A stretch of 64,000 bases of DNA from Macrosoma leucophasiata (GCA_036365455.1 JAWQUS010000022.1:992001-1056000); one strand, 5' to 3'; shown: positions 1-9,732, counted from the first letter of the stretch. The notes: generated by a model not told the origin, from the sequence alone. A program made the numbers and translations.

Positions 1-188
1 ATAATAGACTTTGCAGTTTATTGAATATCGTAAAGAAGTCGCTTTTTTGAGAAAAATTTCGAGTTCGAGTCTCGCCTGAAGTCAAATTTTTCTTTCCATT
101 TTTCTTTAAATAAAATATATTTTCACAAACATGTGTTAATGCGAAATAATATAAAACAATTATTAAGGTTAAAAGCGACTTCTTTACC
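1..188 (+). mobile_element. G fold-back tRNA-like retroposon, copy 1 (cut by window edge)
   Basis: Partial copy of family G. Bases 1-45 are the antisense of a G internal segment. Bases 60-130 carry the 3' part of the tRNA-like module (B-box-like GAGTTCGAGTCTCGCC at about 61-76) and its T-rich trailer. The sense tail then runs on past the point where other copies end, into another sense copy of the internal segment (about 165-188). The unit is rearranged and no target duplication can be checked because the left end lies outside the window. Confidence 0.6.
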
Positions 189-240
189 AATAGACTGGAC
201 ATTCCACTTAATTACCAATAGACTGGACATTGCACTTGAT
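185..240. repeat. 28-bp tandem duplication
   Basis: Two adjacent copies of a 28-bp unit starting TACCAATAGACTGGACATT, at 185-212 and 213-240, differing at a few positions. It lies directly after the G remnant. Confidence 0.75.
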
Positions 241-440
241 AACATGGTTCCAATTTTTTGCATACAATTACCTGCACTTTCGCATAGTAACATGACAGCT
301 GATGTGAAACGTCTGTCAAATCAATTTAAAAACGAATCCGGCTGTTTTCCCTATCCCTACAATATTGACTCATCGACAACACAACGCAGCTTTATTGACC
401 TCAGTGTTCGGTCGCACAAAGATTTTTTTTTTAATTTGTA

Positions 441-505
441 AAATTTTACATCCTTCTCTAATTTTAGCAAATTCGTTAAAGTTAGAGAAGGATGTAAATT
501 TTAAC
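441..505. repeat. H palindrome
   Basis: Inverted repeat with arms of about 17-21 bp (TTTACATCCTTCTCTAA at 445-461 and its complement at 482-498) around a 20-bp AT-rich loop. A related palindrome flanks the G copy at 24.0-24.4 kb, so this is a dispersed family. Confidence 0.7.
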
Positions 506-957
506 ATTAGTAGTAACTTTAACAAAAATATTTCGGTGTAACTGAACTTTTATTACTTAAGTAACTTTGATCTTGACGAAAATGTTTTTTTTTTTCTTCA
601 TTTATCATCATTGAAGGAATTGAAAAAAATTGTGATGGTTATATTTAATAAGTATGTGGGTACTTACTTATTCTCATTTTAATTTATTGTTATTATTTGC
701 TTTTACTATAATATTATTATGGTTATTCACTCTAGGTGAGTTATGATTTCTTGACGTTTTGAAGGTAGGTACCTACCTATTTGTAAAGATCTATGCAAAC
801 TATAAATATTTTCTTTCTTTCTTGCTTTCTATTGTTACATTTTACAGTAATCGTACCTTTAGAAAATATTTTGGTGCAACCAAAACTTAGAGCAACCGAA
901 CCTTAAAAAAACTTTGATGCAGCCGGTAAACGGATCGTGAACGGACGTAGAAGATTT
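506..957. other. AT-rich stretch, no gene seen
   Basis: No convincing coding sequence. It includes H-associated motifs (TTGGTGCAACC-like at about 870-900), which recur near 24.45 kb. Confidence 0.5.
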
Positions 958-1110
958 TGTGTGTGTGACTCACTTGACTGACACAATAAATAATTGACTG
1001 ACTGACTGATTTTGACTTTTACGCTGCTTTAATTAAATACGAATAACAAATATCGTTTTACTTGACACTGGCAATATACGTAACAGCAATGCCATTATAC
1101 ATTAAAAAAA
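958..1110 (+). mobile_element. B retroposon, 3' fragment
   Basis: Only the 3' part of family B: the GACTGACTGACT stretch, then ATCGTTTTACTTGACACTGG and a terminal A run. It is 5'-truncated. Confidence 0.75.
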
Positions 1111-1934
1111 GGGACCCGCTGTTTGTTACCGGTATCAGATTTTTATAATAATTAACCTTGTTACCTAGAAGAACAGTTCTCAGTTAATAATGTAGAGTAT
1201 TTTGATTATTCTAATAAAAACAACAGTTATTGAACTTTATATTTAGCACCTAATGCTAAAAAGGCCATTGTTCTACAAATACGATAAGAATTATCGTCAA
1301 AAAAAAGGAAACAGTTTCCCTCCAAAACTGTCTGTCAAAAATAAATCAAAATCGGGCGCGGAAGTTGCAACGGCCGGCGCCCATTGGCTGATTCTTTTTC
1401 TTCTATGAGTGGGGGAGCGTCACAGGCACACGTCTATTCAGCCACACATAAAAAATATATACATGCAATCTATGGTCTCTAGGATCGTGTAAATAGAACT
1501 GGTTGGCCGAAGGGTCCCTTTTTTATCGTCTAATAGACCAATGGGAGTTTGAGATTAGGTTGTTTAACATTTTTTGTTGCTTCCACTTATTGGGCAGGTA
1601 GGGCTTTTAAATTTATTTAAATTAATTGCTAACTTGTTTAAACAACTATGAGCTTGAGCAGATAACCATCGTGTTCCTACATATTTGTTGTTTGCGTATT
1701 AGATACATAACAGTTTGAACTTTATAATATGAATGGTAAATTATTTTTGACAATGATTTGAACTTCTATCGTCCTTTTAGATTTAAAAAGATAAATATTA
1801 ATTTATAAGTTATCTAAAATTTAATAATTTTAGCCTTGATTACACCAAGATATTTTGTGAAAAATTATTAGCTGTATTTTACCTGAAAATAAAACACATA
1901 TTTAAATACTTACCTTATTTGAAGCTTACTAGGA
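1111..1934. other. Unassigned, no gene seen
   Basis: Mostly AT-rich with a short GC-richer patch at about 1350-1440. Inverted 14-15 bp motifs (AAAAAAAGGGACCC near 1104, complement near 1514) bracket about 420 bp and could be termini of an old element. I could not confirm a target duplication. Confidence 0.4.
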
Positions 1935-2190
1935 AGTGAGTTATAGTGAGTAGGTAATTCGAGTAAAGCGATGGCTACTTTACCAGAACATTTACAATCA
2001 AATTTTGGAGGTAACCTGAAAGGCCGTGTTTTCGCACTGTCATTCTATTTCACAGTGTAATAAACCTACATAAAAAAAAATGCCACCAACTTTATTGAAT
2101 ACTAGCTGTTGCCCGCGGCTTCACCCGCGTGTAAGAAAATGAAATAAAATAAGAGTACTACACGCCTCCTTCAAGGTTCCGCAAAAACTC
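1935..2190 (-). mobile_element. B retroposon, interrupted by a Helitron end
   Basis: Reverse-strand B copy. About 33 bp of K-type Helitron 3' terminus (ACTAGCTGTTGCCCGCGGCT from 2102) replace part of the B 5' region. The B 5' end (CGCCTCCTTCAAGGTTCC) follows. Confidence 0.75.
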
Positions 2191-2261
2191 CAACCGGTTG
2201 TTTGTTCCCGGTTAAAAAGCTCATTGGTTCCCGGTGTCTACTCTGTAACATTGACCTCACT

Positions 2262-2686
2262 GATTTTTTTAATGTAATGAAAGTGGCAAAAGCGTTCAAA
2301 CTCAAACTCAAACTCAAACTCAAAAATTCATTTAATCACTTGGAAATAATAGAATTTGCTTGTGATAGGTCAAATTACAAATATAAAATTAAAGCGAATA
2401 ACAACACACACACATTGATTCACATTGATGTTAAGTCCACCGCTATAGACATCCACACAAAGACAAATTGCAGATGCGTTACCACTTCTCAGGCCTAAGG
2501 TGTAATGCTTCTGTGCTCGAAATTAGGCCGTACGTATTATGGGCCGTACATTACCACCTGACCGGAACACGATACCTACTACCTAGTGCTGGACAATACC
2601 ATTTAGCGGCAAGTATAATATATTAGGTAATGCGGTGGTGCCTACGCCCGCGAGCTTCTCCGCTGGAGCTCTACCATCAGTAAAAA
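2262..2686 (-). mobile_element. A retroposon, interrupted by LINE tail E
   Basis: Reverse-strand A. The 3' end (2262-2293) is separated from the body (from about 2412) by an E sequence. The body keeps the diagnostic ACCTGACCGGAACACGAT and ATTTAGCGGCAAGTA. Confidence 0.8.
2294..2411 (+). repeat. E repeat (probable LINE 3' end) with TCAAAC hexamer run
   Basis: Begins with a (TCAAAC)n stretch at 2296-2322, then TCATTTAATCACTTGGAAAT. Related sequence recurs at about 13.0 kb (reverse) and flanks the D copy at 39.1-39.5 kb. There it shows the uninterrupted form of the D insertion site. Confidence 0.65.
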
Positions 2687-2868
2687 ATATTAGTAAATTC
2701 GCTATTACGCCCAAAACGGGCTCAACTTTTTTACCAGAGAAAAGCCGCGTTCAAAAACGAGTGTTCTATTTTTAAATTTTATAGTTTTTTAATTGAAAAT
2801 ATACTTCGAGCACTGTTTCAAAACATTGCTCAGTATCTAGGTGGACGAAGTCGTAGGCACAGCTAGTT
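2687..2868 (+). mobile_element. Helitron-like remnant with CAGCTAG end
   Basis: Ends in GAAGTCGTAGGCACAGCTAG followed by T at 2869, resembling the 3' ends of the I and K families. A segment of about 90 bp (AACTTTTTTACCAGAGAAAA) is repeated directly at about 2958-3050. Confidence 0.5.
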
Positions 2869-2949
2869 TCTAATACATAATACAAGAAGTTTAGTCTCAT
2901 TAGAAATTAATGATAATGACTATTAAAAAAGCTAGTTTTTTTTTATTTA

Positions 2950-3060
2950 ATGGAAGTGTCATCATCAGTAAAATTCGCTATTACACCCAAAACAGGTTCA
3001 ACTTTTTTACCAGAGAAAAGCAGCGTTCAAAAACGAGTGTTCTATTTTTAAAAAATCGTA
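2950..3060 (+). repeat. Second copy of the 2.7-kb direct repeat
   Basis: About 90 bp matching 2690-2785, including TTCAAAAACGAGTGTTCTAT. It lacks the CAGCTAG end. Confidence 0.65.
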
Positions 3061-3290
3061 AGTTTTATCGTTTTTTAAGACGTTTCAATGTGTAAATTAA
3101 AGTTTAGAGGCGCGCGTGTTGGCAGCGACGCAAAAATGTCTGCAATGTTGGCAGTTTGCGTGAAAAGAATATTGGGGTCACGCAAGATTAACGTTTTTCT
3201 GAAAGACTGTCTTTGATCACACCTCTTTTATTGACATTTTGACATAGAAAATGTGTTTTCTATTGTTTGGTAAACAAGTGGTGTTATGGT

Positions 3291-3667
3291 TTTTGGCGAA
3301 AACCTTGCAAGATGCGTGTGATGCTCCTACTTTATTTAATTTTCTTGGTGTATTTTTGAGTTATATTAAATAAAGTTGGTGGCATTTTGTTTGATATAGG
3401 CTTATTACAGTGCTGGTATATAGTGAAATAGAATAACAGTGAGAAAACACGTTCTTTCGGGTTGCCTCCAAAACTTCATTGTAAATGTTCTGGTAAAGTA
3501 GCCACCGCTTTACCCGAATTACTGTCTGTGACACTGACTGACTGACTGATAATTGACCGACTGACTCTGACTTTGACGCTGCTTATGACGAATACGAAAT
3601 ATCGTTTTACTTGACACTGGCAATATGCGTAATAGCGGTGCCATTACTAAAACAATTAAAAAAAAAA
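3291..3667 (+). mobile_element. B retroposon, near full length
   Basis: Runs from the 5' end TTTTGGCGAAAACCTTGCAA to the 3' end GCGGTGCCATTACTAAAACA plus an A run. It contains the ACTGACTGACTGAC stretch. A fixed 5' end with a 3' A tail suggests retroposition. I see no coding capacity and no clear Pol III promoter. Confidence 0.85.
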
Positions 3668-3697
3668 GTGGTGTTATAACTGGCGATAGAGCTCCAG

Positions 3698-4263
3698 CAT
3701 AGAGCAACACCGAAGGGGAGTAGCCATATGCAGTCTTTCCCCACTGTCAAAGTACAAGCCCAAATGGGCCTATACCTGTCGCCTAGGTGTTTAAATGTGT
3801 GCGTAAAATTGTTTCTGTATTTTGTTAAAGTCAATGTGGGAGTTTTTTATTTTATTTTATGGAAGTGGCTAACAAACATGCAGTTCACATTGATGTTAAG
3901 TGATGACTGCAGCCTATAGACACTTACACAAAGACCGAGATCAAGATGCAGATGCGTTACCATTCCTGAGGTCTAAGTTGTTATGCCTCTGTGCCGGAAA
4001 TTACAGGGCCGTACATTACCACCTGACCGGAACATGATAATGCTGAACACTACCATTTAGCGGCAAGTATATTAGGTAATGCGGTGGTGCCTACGCCCGC
4101 GAGCTCCGTCACTGCAGCTCTACCACCAGGAATAGTAGTTTCGTATTAATAGACGATTTTTGTAGTGTGCGTGTGGATCGCACGCATTTCCCCCGCAAAA
4201 ATGACATACTAATGACTGTTTTGCATTGGTAAACTCTATGGCTACTCCCTATGTTGCTCTATG
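3698..4263 (+). mobile_element. D element (hAT-like MITE), itself interrupted by A
   Basis: Begins CATAGAGCAACACCG and ends GTTGCTCTATG. Flanking 8-mers AGCTCCAG (3690-3697) and AGCTTCAG (4264-4271) match at 7 of 8 positions, as expected for a hAT-type target duplication. A reverse-strand A copy sits inside. Confidence 0.8.
3843..4133 (-). mobile_element. A retroposon inside D
   Basis: Nearly complete reverse-strand A inserted in the middle of the D element. D sequence resumes with TAGTTTCGTATTAATAGACG. It is the youngest of the three nested layers. Confidence 0.85.
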
Positions 4264-4307
4264 AGCTTCAGTGATGGAGCTGGAGATACCACCGAATTAT
4301 CTAATAT

Positions 4308-4399
4308 CATAGAGCAACACGGGCCACCAGCCGCAGCGGACCGGAATGGGAGTAGCCATAGCGTTTATTACCAATACAACAGTCTGTCATTTTGGGGGG
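4308..4399 (+). mobile_element. D element, truncated
   Basis: Starts with the D terminus CATAGAGCAACACGGGCC and breaks off after GTCTGTCATTTTGGGG, where a LINE C tail begins. Confidence 0.75.
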
Positions 4400-4672
4400 C
4401 AGGTCCCTGAAGGGGTAGGCAGAGAGTGTAGAGCGCCAGATATCCCGGTCCTGACAAACCTCTCATGCCTCGTCTACCTTCATCATTCTCTTCATACATG
4501 CACGCCGATTCCTAAGACTTTTGACCCCAACATCAGACAGTATTCGACCTATTTGGTCATGGTAGGTCAGTCTTCGTCTTCCTGGGCCTTTGCAACCAAC
4601 CACATTCGCATTGTATATCTGTATAGTCATTCTTTCTGTATGCTCAAACTATCGGAGCATGCACTTTTTAAT
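4400..4672 (-). pseudogene. RTE-like LINE (family C), C-terminal and 3' end fragment
   Basis: On the reverse strand this encodes the end of the family C LINE protein (compare the open copy at 38.0 kb): a QIGRV-type region followed by RRACMKRMMKVDEA and the terminal AYPV-like motif, then the GGGACCTGG tail. The copy is 5'-truncated and mutated. It joins the truncated D directly, so it may have landed within it. Confidence 0.75.
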
Positions 4673-4689
4673 TAAAAAAAAAACTTTTG

Positions 4690-5210
4690 TTATTTGAAAG
4701 CGTTCGCAAAGCAACGATATATCTTCTCGTCCAATTTGCCGCAGTGTCTGAAGAAGAAGGTCTTTGACCAGTCTGTGTTGCCAGAGATGACATACGGAAC
4801 CGAAACGTGGTCGCTCACCATGAGCCTCATAAGAAGGCTCAATATCACTCAGAGAGCAATGGAGAGTTCTATGCTCGGATTTTCTCTGTTAGATCGAATC
4901 AGAAATGAGGAGATCCGCATGAGAACCAAAGTAACCGATATAGCCCACCGAATAGCGAGACTCAAATGGCAGTGGGCTGGGCACATAGCTAGAAGAACTG
5001 ACGGCTATTGGGGCAGAAGAGTTATCGAATGGCGAATGCGTACCGGAAAACGAAGCGTAAGCCGGCCTCCCCACAAGATGGACCGACGACCTGATGAAGG
5101 TCGCGTTCAATCGCTCGATGCCGGCGGCCCAGGACCGTTCGTTGTTGCAATGTTTGGAGGCCTTTGTCCAGTAGTGGACGTCTTTTGGCTGAAATGATGA
5201 TGATGATTAA
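4690..5210 (+). pseudogene. RTE-clade LINE, C-terminal fragment with (ATG)n tail
   Basis: A 5'-truncated non-LTR retrotransposon. The frame shows the C-terminal block of RTE-type endonuclease/reverse transcriptases: TYGTETWSLT, RAMESSMLG, DRIRNEEIR, RTKVTDIAHRI and LKWQWAGHIARRTDG. An extra C in a C run near 5070 shifts the frame. In the corrected frame the protein continues TRWTDDLMKVAFNRSM and ends at a TAG near 5172. The 3' end is an (ATG)n run at 5192-5208, as is usual for RTE elements. The endonuclease and catalytic RT motifs are absent, so this copy is dead. The closest relative I recall is the RTE family annotated in Heliconius; this is from memory. Confidence 0.85.
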
Positions 5211-5605
5211 AAAGCTGCATCTTCACAGAGTCACATAAGCTTATAATACATTCAATGCTCACGTGCGAAGCCGGGGCCAGTAAGATATATAAGCACATAT
5301 TATTCTACAGTCACATATGTTGTCACGTTACAATAGATTTCAATATATTATCAAATATGCAAATTCGACGGCCCCGAATTTTAACCGATAAGAGTACACC
5401 TATCGGTGACCGATCTGACAACTTATAACCAGGTTATTATGTTATCAGTCCTTTGTTTTTTGACCGACTTATCAGTTAGACAGACTTGAAGAAAGGTTTG
5501 GCGTCGGGACGTAATGACCCCATCGTCCTCTAGAGGAGAATTCTTCAACTAGCAGGGAGCAGTCAGTCTACTGAACAATGGCGGCTAAACCATCACATCA
5601 CACTA
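5211..5605. other. Unassigned, no gene seen
   Basis: No coding signal. It includes short inverted motifs such as CCGATAAG/CTTATCGG-like pairs near 5390-5480. Confidence 0.4.
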
Positions 5606-5817
5606 TCACCCTAATATCTCTGTTCTTCTGTCTGATCTTTGTCCGTCAATCACGCCAAAACCATTGAACGGATTTTGATACAATTAGTTACACAGATAGG
5701 GTATTCGCTGTCTTAGATTATAGGATTCCTGTGGGATACCATGGTATTATTTGATGAGTTTCCGCAGGTTACGCGAATAGCGACCTACACGCGGGCGGAG
5801 CCGCGGGCAACAGCTAG
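5606..5817 (+). mobile_element. K-type nonautonomous Helitron
   Basis: Starts with TC after an A and ends CAGCTAG before a T, as in Helitron insertion between A and T. A GC-rich hairpin (around GCGGGCGGAGCCGCGGGC) sits about 10 nt before the CTAG terminus. No target duplication is expected or seen. Confidence 0.7.
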
Positions 5818-5937
5818 TGTCGGTATGAGTTGCAGGGGCAACAGCAACCCGCGTTAGAATTGTCGCCACTGCGATTGCCAATCCTCATTCCAAGCGTGTC
5901 GATTATGCCATTTACCCTCCTATGGAGCACAACCTTA

Positions 5938-6923
5938 CACCCATATTCTAAGTCGTAACCTCGACCTTAACTCAACCTCAATCAATGGAATTTAGTTGTA
6001 ACTAATAACGTCAACTCGACATTATGCCTCCGTTTGAGGTAAGAAAGCAATTGTCAAGCTTGAGGAGTTACATTTACCCCATATTCTTGAGCTCAGTTAA
6101 ATTTTCGTGTCGGAACTGTCTGGAAATACTATAATTAAATACCATATTTTTCTATAAAACCGGTCAAGTGCATGTCGGGTCACGCGCAGTGTAGGGTTCC
6201 AGTTACAGAGTAAGAGATGTAATGAAAAATATAAATAATTATTTTGTATGGACTTGTTCGAATTTTTCGAGTAAAATACATTTGATCGACTATTACTCGC
6301 AAACTTACTAAGCCAACTTAAGTGTGATAGTTTTCCTTTTAATTTCGTTATATGTAGCTACTATTGCCGTAACGTTTGAATTTCTAACAATAACCGTTTA
6401 GTCTGTAGGGAGGGGGGACACTTGAGTCTAACGAAAATTTACACTTTAAAGCTTAATAAGTCACAAACAGTTATCTAAATCGAAAAATGATGCTTGGTCA
6501 CCCATAATATTTTTTAAAGACTCATCCAACGATACCCCACACAGTATGGAAATCGAAAATTAAAAAAAAATATTTGCCCGTTACAAGTAGGGGAGGTTAC
6601 AATATTTTTTTTTTCATGTTTTTATTCTACCACTTTGTCGGCGTGATTATGGTGTATACCTATGCCAAATTTCAAGCCTCTAGTACTTATAGTTTTTGCG
6701 CTAAACCGCGGACGGACTGACAGACAGACAGACATGGCGAAACTATAAGGGTTCCTTGTTTACTACGGAACCCTAAAAATGGATTTTCAAGACTTTGTGA
6801 ATTATCTATAACTAACTAACACATGAGTTACTGTCAAAATTCAACTAAGAATATGGATTTCGAGGCGTCCTCAGCTGAGTGTGAGTCAAGGAATGTTTCG
6901 AGTAACGTCTTAGAATATGGGTG
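5938..6923. mobile_element. Harbinger-like MITE (986 bp) with TTA target duplication
   Basis: Inverted termini CACCCATATTCTAAG at both ends, flanked by TTA at 5935-5937 and 6924-6926. The 3-bp TTA duplication and short TIRs suggest the PIF/Harbinger superfamily. Subterminal ATATTC motifs repeat near 6080 and 6850. A separate repeat of about 620 bp interrupts it. Confidence 0.75.
6156..6778 (+). repeat. About 620-bp dispersed repeat inserted in the MITE
   Basis: Starts AACCGGTCAAGTGCATGTCG with AGGGTTCC nearby and ends ACTACGGAACCCTAAAAAT, so GGGTTCC occurs inverted near both ends. A run of CAGACAGACAGACA lies near the 3' end. I remember this type as common in Lepidoptera; its class is unclear. 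Confidence 0.6.
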
Positions 6924-7064
6924 TTAGAGAACTGCCCTTAGTCCTCGGCGGCCCCGCTATTCCTGACTATGGGGATACCGGTCATGGTAACGACAGAGCA
7001 GGGGTGCATATACAACGACACAAAGATCTATCCTTACGGCAGACCAGTCTCACTAAGCTGAAGA

Positions 7065-7205
7065 CGTTATGCCTCTGTGCCTGAAGTTACAGGGCCGTAC
7101 ATTACCACCTGCCGGAATAGAATAGCGCTGAATACAACCATTTAGCGGCAAGTAGATTGGGTAATGCGGTGCTAGAACTCCGTCATTGGAGCTCTACCAC
7201 CTGTT
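7065..7205 (-). mobile_element. A retroposon, partial
   Basis: Reverse-strand 5' half of A, from GTTATGCCTCTGTGCC to GGAGCTCTACCACC. Confidence 0.75.
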
Positions 7206-7584
7206 TACTACTGGATTACACGCTAGTTTGCTACTTGTATATCCATATAAAATATATCTAATAATACACCGACAAAATCTTTAAATGGTATACAAAAGTT
7301 TGAACATACATTTATATAGTGCAGTCTCGAATTTCAGCATTTTCGATGCGTGGGTGAGAGAGAGACGGCTTTAGCGGTGTGTGTTAGTGGGAGCGAGAGA
7401 CTGAATTGTCTTCCTTCGACCGGGTTCGTCTCGGGCCGAGTCCTGGTATGAGTTCTAGCGGCGATGGTAGCGGAGCGGAGAGCGATTTATTTTTATTACA
7501 TGAAACAAAATCTTTTTCTTGGGTAGTACTTACGCGGGCTGGAAGCGCTTTCTTGCTTGAGTATGGTAACTACCATTTTTTTTA
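7206..7584. other. Unassigned, no gene seen
   Basis: AT-rich at first, then a purine-rich patch at about 7350-7490 (GTGAGAGAGAGACGG and similar). No coding or RNA signal. Confidence 0.4.
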
Positions 7585-7710
7585 AGTTTATTTATACGGG
7601 TTTTCCTCTAACATAATCAGAGACATTTTTTTCATTTTTGTTTTTATATATATATATATATATATATAATGTCTCTGATTATGTTAGAGGAAAACCCGTA
7701 TAAATAAACT
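7585..7710. mobile_element. Fold-back element with 42-bp perfect arms and (TA)n core
   Basis: Arms at 7585-7626 and 7669-7710 are exact reverse complements (starting AGTTTATTTATACGGG). They are separated by 42 bp that include (TA)n. A short TIR-only element is the likely explanation. Confidence 0.85.
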
Positions 7711-7740
7711 AAAGATAAATATACATATATATATAATAAA

Positions 7741-8072
7741 GATACATATATATGTATCTTCACGCCAGGTCCCTAACGGGGTAGGCAGAGAGTGTAGAGC
7801 GCCAGATATCCCGGTTCTGACAAACCTCTCGTGCCTCGTCTACCTTCATCATTCTCTTCATACATGCACGCCGATTCCTAAGACTTTTGACCCCACCATC
7901 AGACAGAACTCGACCTATTTGGTCATGGTAGGTCAGCCTTGGTCTTCCTGGGCCTCTGCAACCATCCACATTCGCATTGTATATCTGTTTAGTCATTCGC
8001 TCATTCGACATTCTTTCTATATGCCCGAACCATCGGAGTATGCCTTTTTTCATTTTTACATCGATAGTATCA
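7741..8072 (-). pseudogene. RTE-like LINE (family C), 3' end
   Basis: The reverse strand reads through NDTIDVKMKKGILRWFGHIE, MSNERMTKQIYNANVDGCRG, GPGRPRLTYHDQIGRVLSDG and RRACMKRMMKVDEAREV to the stop, then the CCAGGTCCCTAACGGGGTAG tail on the + strand. It is one of the better preserved C ends, about 105 codons, but lacks the catalytic domains. The tail meets a (TA)n/GTAT stretch. Confidence 0.85.
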
Positions 8073-8322
8073 TTCATTTTTGTTTTTATTTATGTTTAAT
8101 TTATTCTTAACCTTACATTTAATATGTCGTAACTATTTTTTAATTTAATATACAGTCTAGGTACTTATTTCACTAATTCTCTTATATTTTACGTGCTTAG
8201 CTTACAAACTATTATTCTATTTACTTATTTTCTATTACTTATTTATTTTCTTCTACACCAATTATTTTTATTTTATACTAGTTATGGTTACTACCAACGT
8301 GACACGAGAATTTTATAATATA
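8073..8322. other. T-rich stretch, no gene seen
   Basis: Low-complexity TTTATTTATTTTC-type sequence following the LINE C 5' junction. Confidence 0.4.
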
Positions 8323-8575
8323 CTAGCTGTCCCGACGAACTTCGTATCGCCTATGTCTAAAAATCGAAAAAATATTTGGGAAGAATCACCCTAAGATATT
8401 TTATTTTTAAAGAAAAATGGAAAGAAATATTACCCTAAGATACCATTAAGGGAAATAAAAAATAAACTACAACCGATTCTCATACATATCAAACATACAC
8501 ACAAAATTTCATAATGATCGGTCCAGTCCTTGCGAAGGAGTATACAAACACTGTGACACGAGAATTTCATATATA
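8323..8575 (-). mobile_element. T-type Helitron-like element
   Basis: Left end CTAGCTGTCCCGACGAACTT, the reverse of a CTAG terminus. Right end GTGACACGAGAATTTCATAT. The last motif also occurs just left of the element (8300-8320), so two copies were probably adjacent. Confidence 0.55.
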
Positions 8576-8839
8576 TTATATAGAAGAAGAAGAGAAGATA
8601 GAGATAGAGAAATTAATATTTAAAAAAAGTTTTAAAAGTAGAGTAAAAGACCGATGTTTATAATAATTTCGACATGAACCCCTCTGACACTGCGACCACA
8701 CCTCGTCCAGACTGATTGTAGCGCAGGTCGTTGACCCGCGAAGGCTGTGCCCAGGTACTTCCGCCTTCTCCCCGCTAAGGGTATACCGAATCTTATAAAC
8801 CCTTTAAAAACCTTATTATCAGGTATCCATAAGTTTATC

Positions 8840-8893
<54 letters not shown>
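8840..8893. repeat. (TA)n microsatellite
   Basis: About 50 bp of alternating TA/AT with one GT interruption, part of the 5' end of the Helitron. Confidence 0.9.
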
Positions 8894-8898
<5 letters not shown>

Positions 8899-9079
8899 CA
8901 ATTGCTGTTCGTTAGTCTCGCTAAAACTCGAGAACGGCTCGACCGATTTGGCTAATTTTGGCTTTGAATTATTTTTGGAAGTCCAGGGAAGGTTTAAAAG
9001 GTAAGAAAATATGAATGAATTGAAGGAATTGAAGGGCAGTAATATAAACCACAATTTCATTTTCCCATACAAATAGTCC

Positions 9080-9183
9080 CGGCAAAAAAACGTAACCGGC
9101 GAGTCGTGGGTGTTTGCATGTATGCTTGAATGCATGCATTTATCTCTGCCTACCCCTTCGGGGATTACAGGCGTGAAGTTACG
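9080..9183 (+). mobile_element. SINE J, 5'-truncated, with target duplication
   Basis: Only the J 3' tail (AACCGGCGAGTCGTGGGTGT through GGCGTGAAGTTACGT). Flanks CCATACAAATAGTCC (9065-9079) and CCATATAAATAGTCC (9184-9198) are a 15-bp duplication with one mismatch, so this is an independent 5'-truncated insertion into the Helitron. Confidence 0.85.
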
Positions 9184-9365
9184 TCCATATAAATAGTCCG
9201 TATCTATTCAAACCTTTCACGTTATTTCATTCTAAGGCAATACGAAGTTTGCCGGGTCAGCTAGTAGCATATAAAAATAAAATAATTTAAAAAAAGTGTT
9301 GGAACTTTTGTCATTATTTTTTTAAATTAAAACTTACTATACAATAATAATAACTTAATATACGA

Positions 9366-9732
9366 AGCGCGCATGGCCCAGCGGCTGGTGTAGATCGTAA
9401 GCGATCTGCTCGGTTAAGCACTACGGGCGCGGTCGGGTAGTGTGATGGGTGACCGCTAGTGGCAAATTAAAATGCGCGTTTCCGTGCTTCGGAGGGCACG
9501 TTAAGCCGTCGGTCCCGGTTGCTATCGATGGATAGCAGTCGTTAAACCTTGTCGGAGGCCTAATGGGTGGTTTGAAAACATCCGACATCGGGTTGGCCAC
9601 TAACCCACCCACCTCCACCAATCCGCATTGGAGCAGCGTGGTGGAGTAAGCTCCAGTCCTCCCCCCAATAAAGGGGAGAGACTCGTGCCCAGCAGTGGGA
9701 CGTATAATGGGTTGCCATTATTATTATTATAC
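9366..9732 (+). mobile_element. M: SINE with 5S rRNA-like head
   Basis: The head resembles 5S rRNA around the internal control region: an A-box-like CGGTTAAGCA (9411-9420), an intermediate element GGGCGCGG (9425-9432) and a C-box-like GATGGGTGACCGC (9444-9456), in the right order and close to 5S spacing. A unique body follows. The 3' tail CAGCAGTGGGACGT (9690-9703) plus (ATT)n resembles the RTE LINE end here (CAGTAGTGGACGT plus (ATG)n at about 5170-5208). The first 40 nt of 5S are poorly conserved, so this is a SINE, not a 5S gene. Transcription would be by RNA polymerase III if the boxes work. Confidence 0.8.

Larger units (their letters stand above)
3677..4306 (+). mobile_element. A retroposon fragment hosting a D element
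   Basis: ACTGGCGATAGAGCTCCAG at about 3679-3697 and its continuation from 4264 (AGCTTCAGTGATGGAGCTGG) are the two halves of one A 5' region, split by a D element. This is the outermost layer of a three-level nest. Confidence 0.75.
8838..9264 (+). mobile_element. I-type nonautonomous Helitron with nested SINE tail
   Basis: Begins TCTATATATATA after an A and ends GGGTCAGCTAG before a T. The 3' end has a GGCAA...TTGCC hairpin about 11 nt from the terminus. The 5' part contains an expanded (TA)n. A truncated SINE J lies within it. Confidence 0.75.

Noticed and set aside
1104..1526. TIR element with AAAAAAAGGGACCC termini
   Set aside because: The inverted motif is short, partly low-complexity, and lies partly in a B tail; no target duplication was found.
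4346..4675. 109-codon forward frame, and similar ones at 13.8, 38.07 and 44.5 kb
   Set aside because: They are the antisense of the family C LINE coding region and appear wherever C occurs.
8747..9135. Open frames through the (TA)n at 8.8 kb
   Set aside because: They encode Ile/Tyr runs from the microsatellite.
9366..9480. 5S rRNA gene
   Set aside because: Only the internal control region matches; the 5' third of 5S is not conserved and a SINE body with an RTE-like tail follows.
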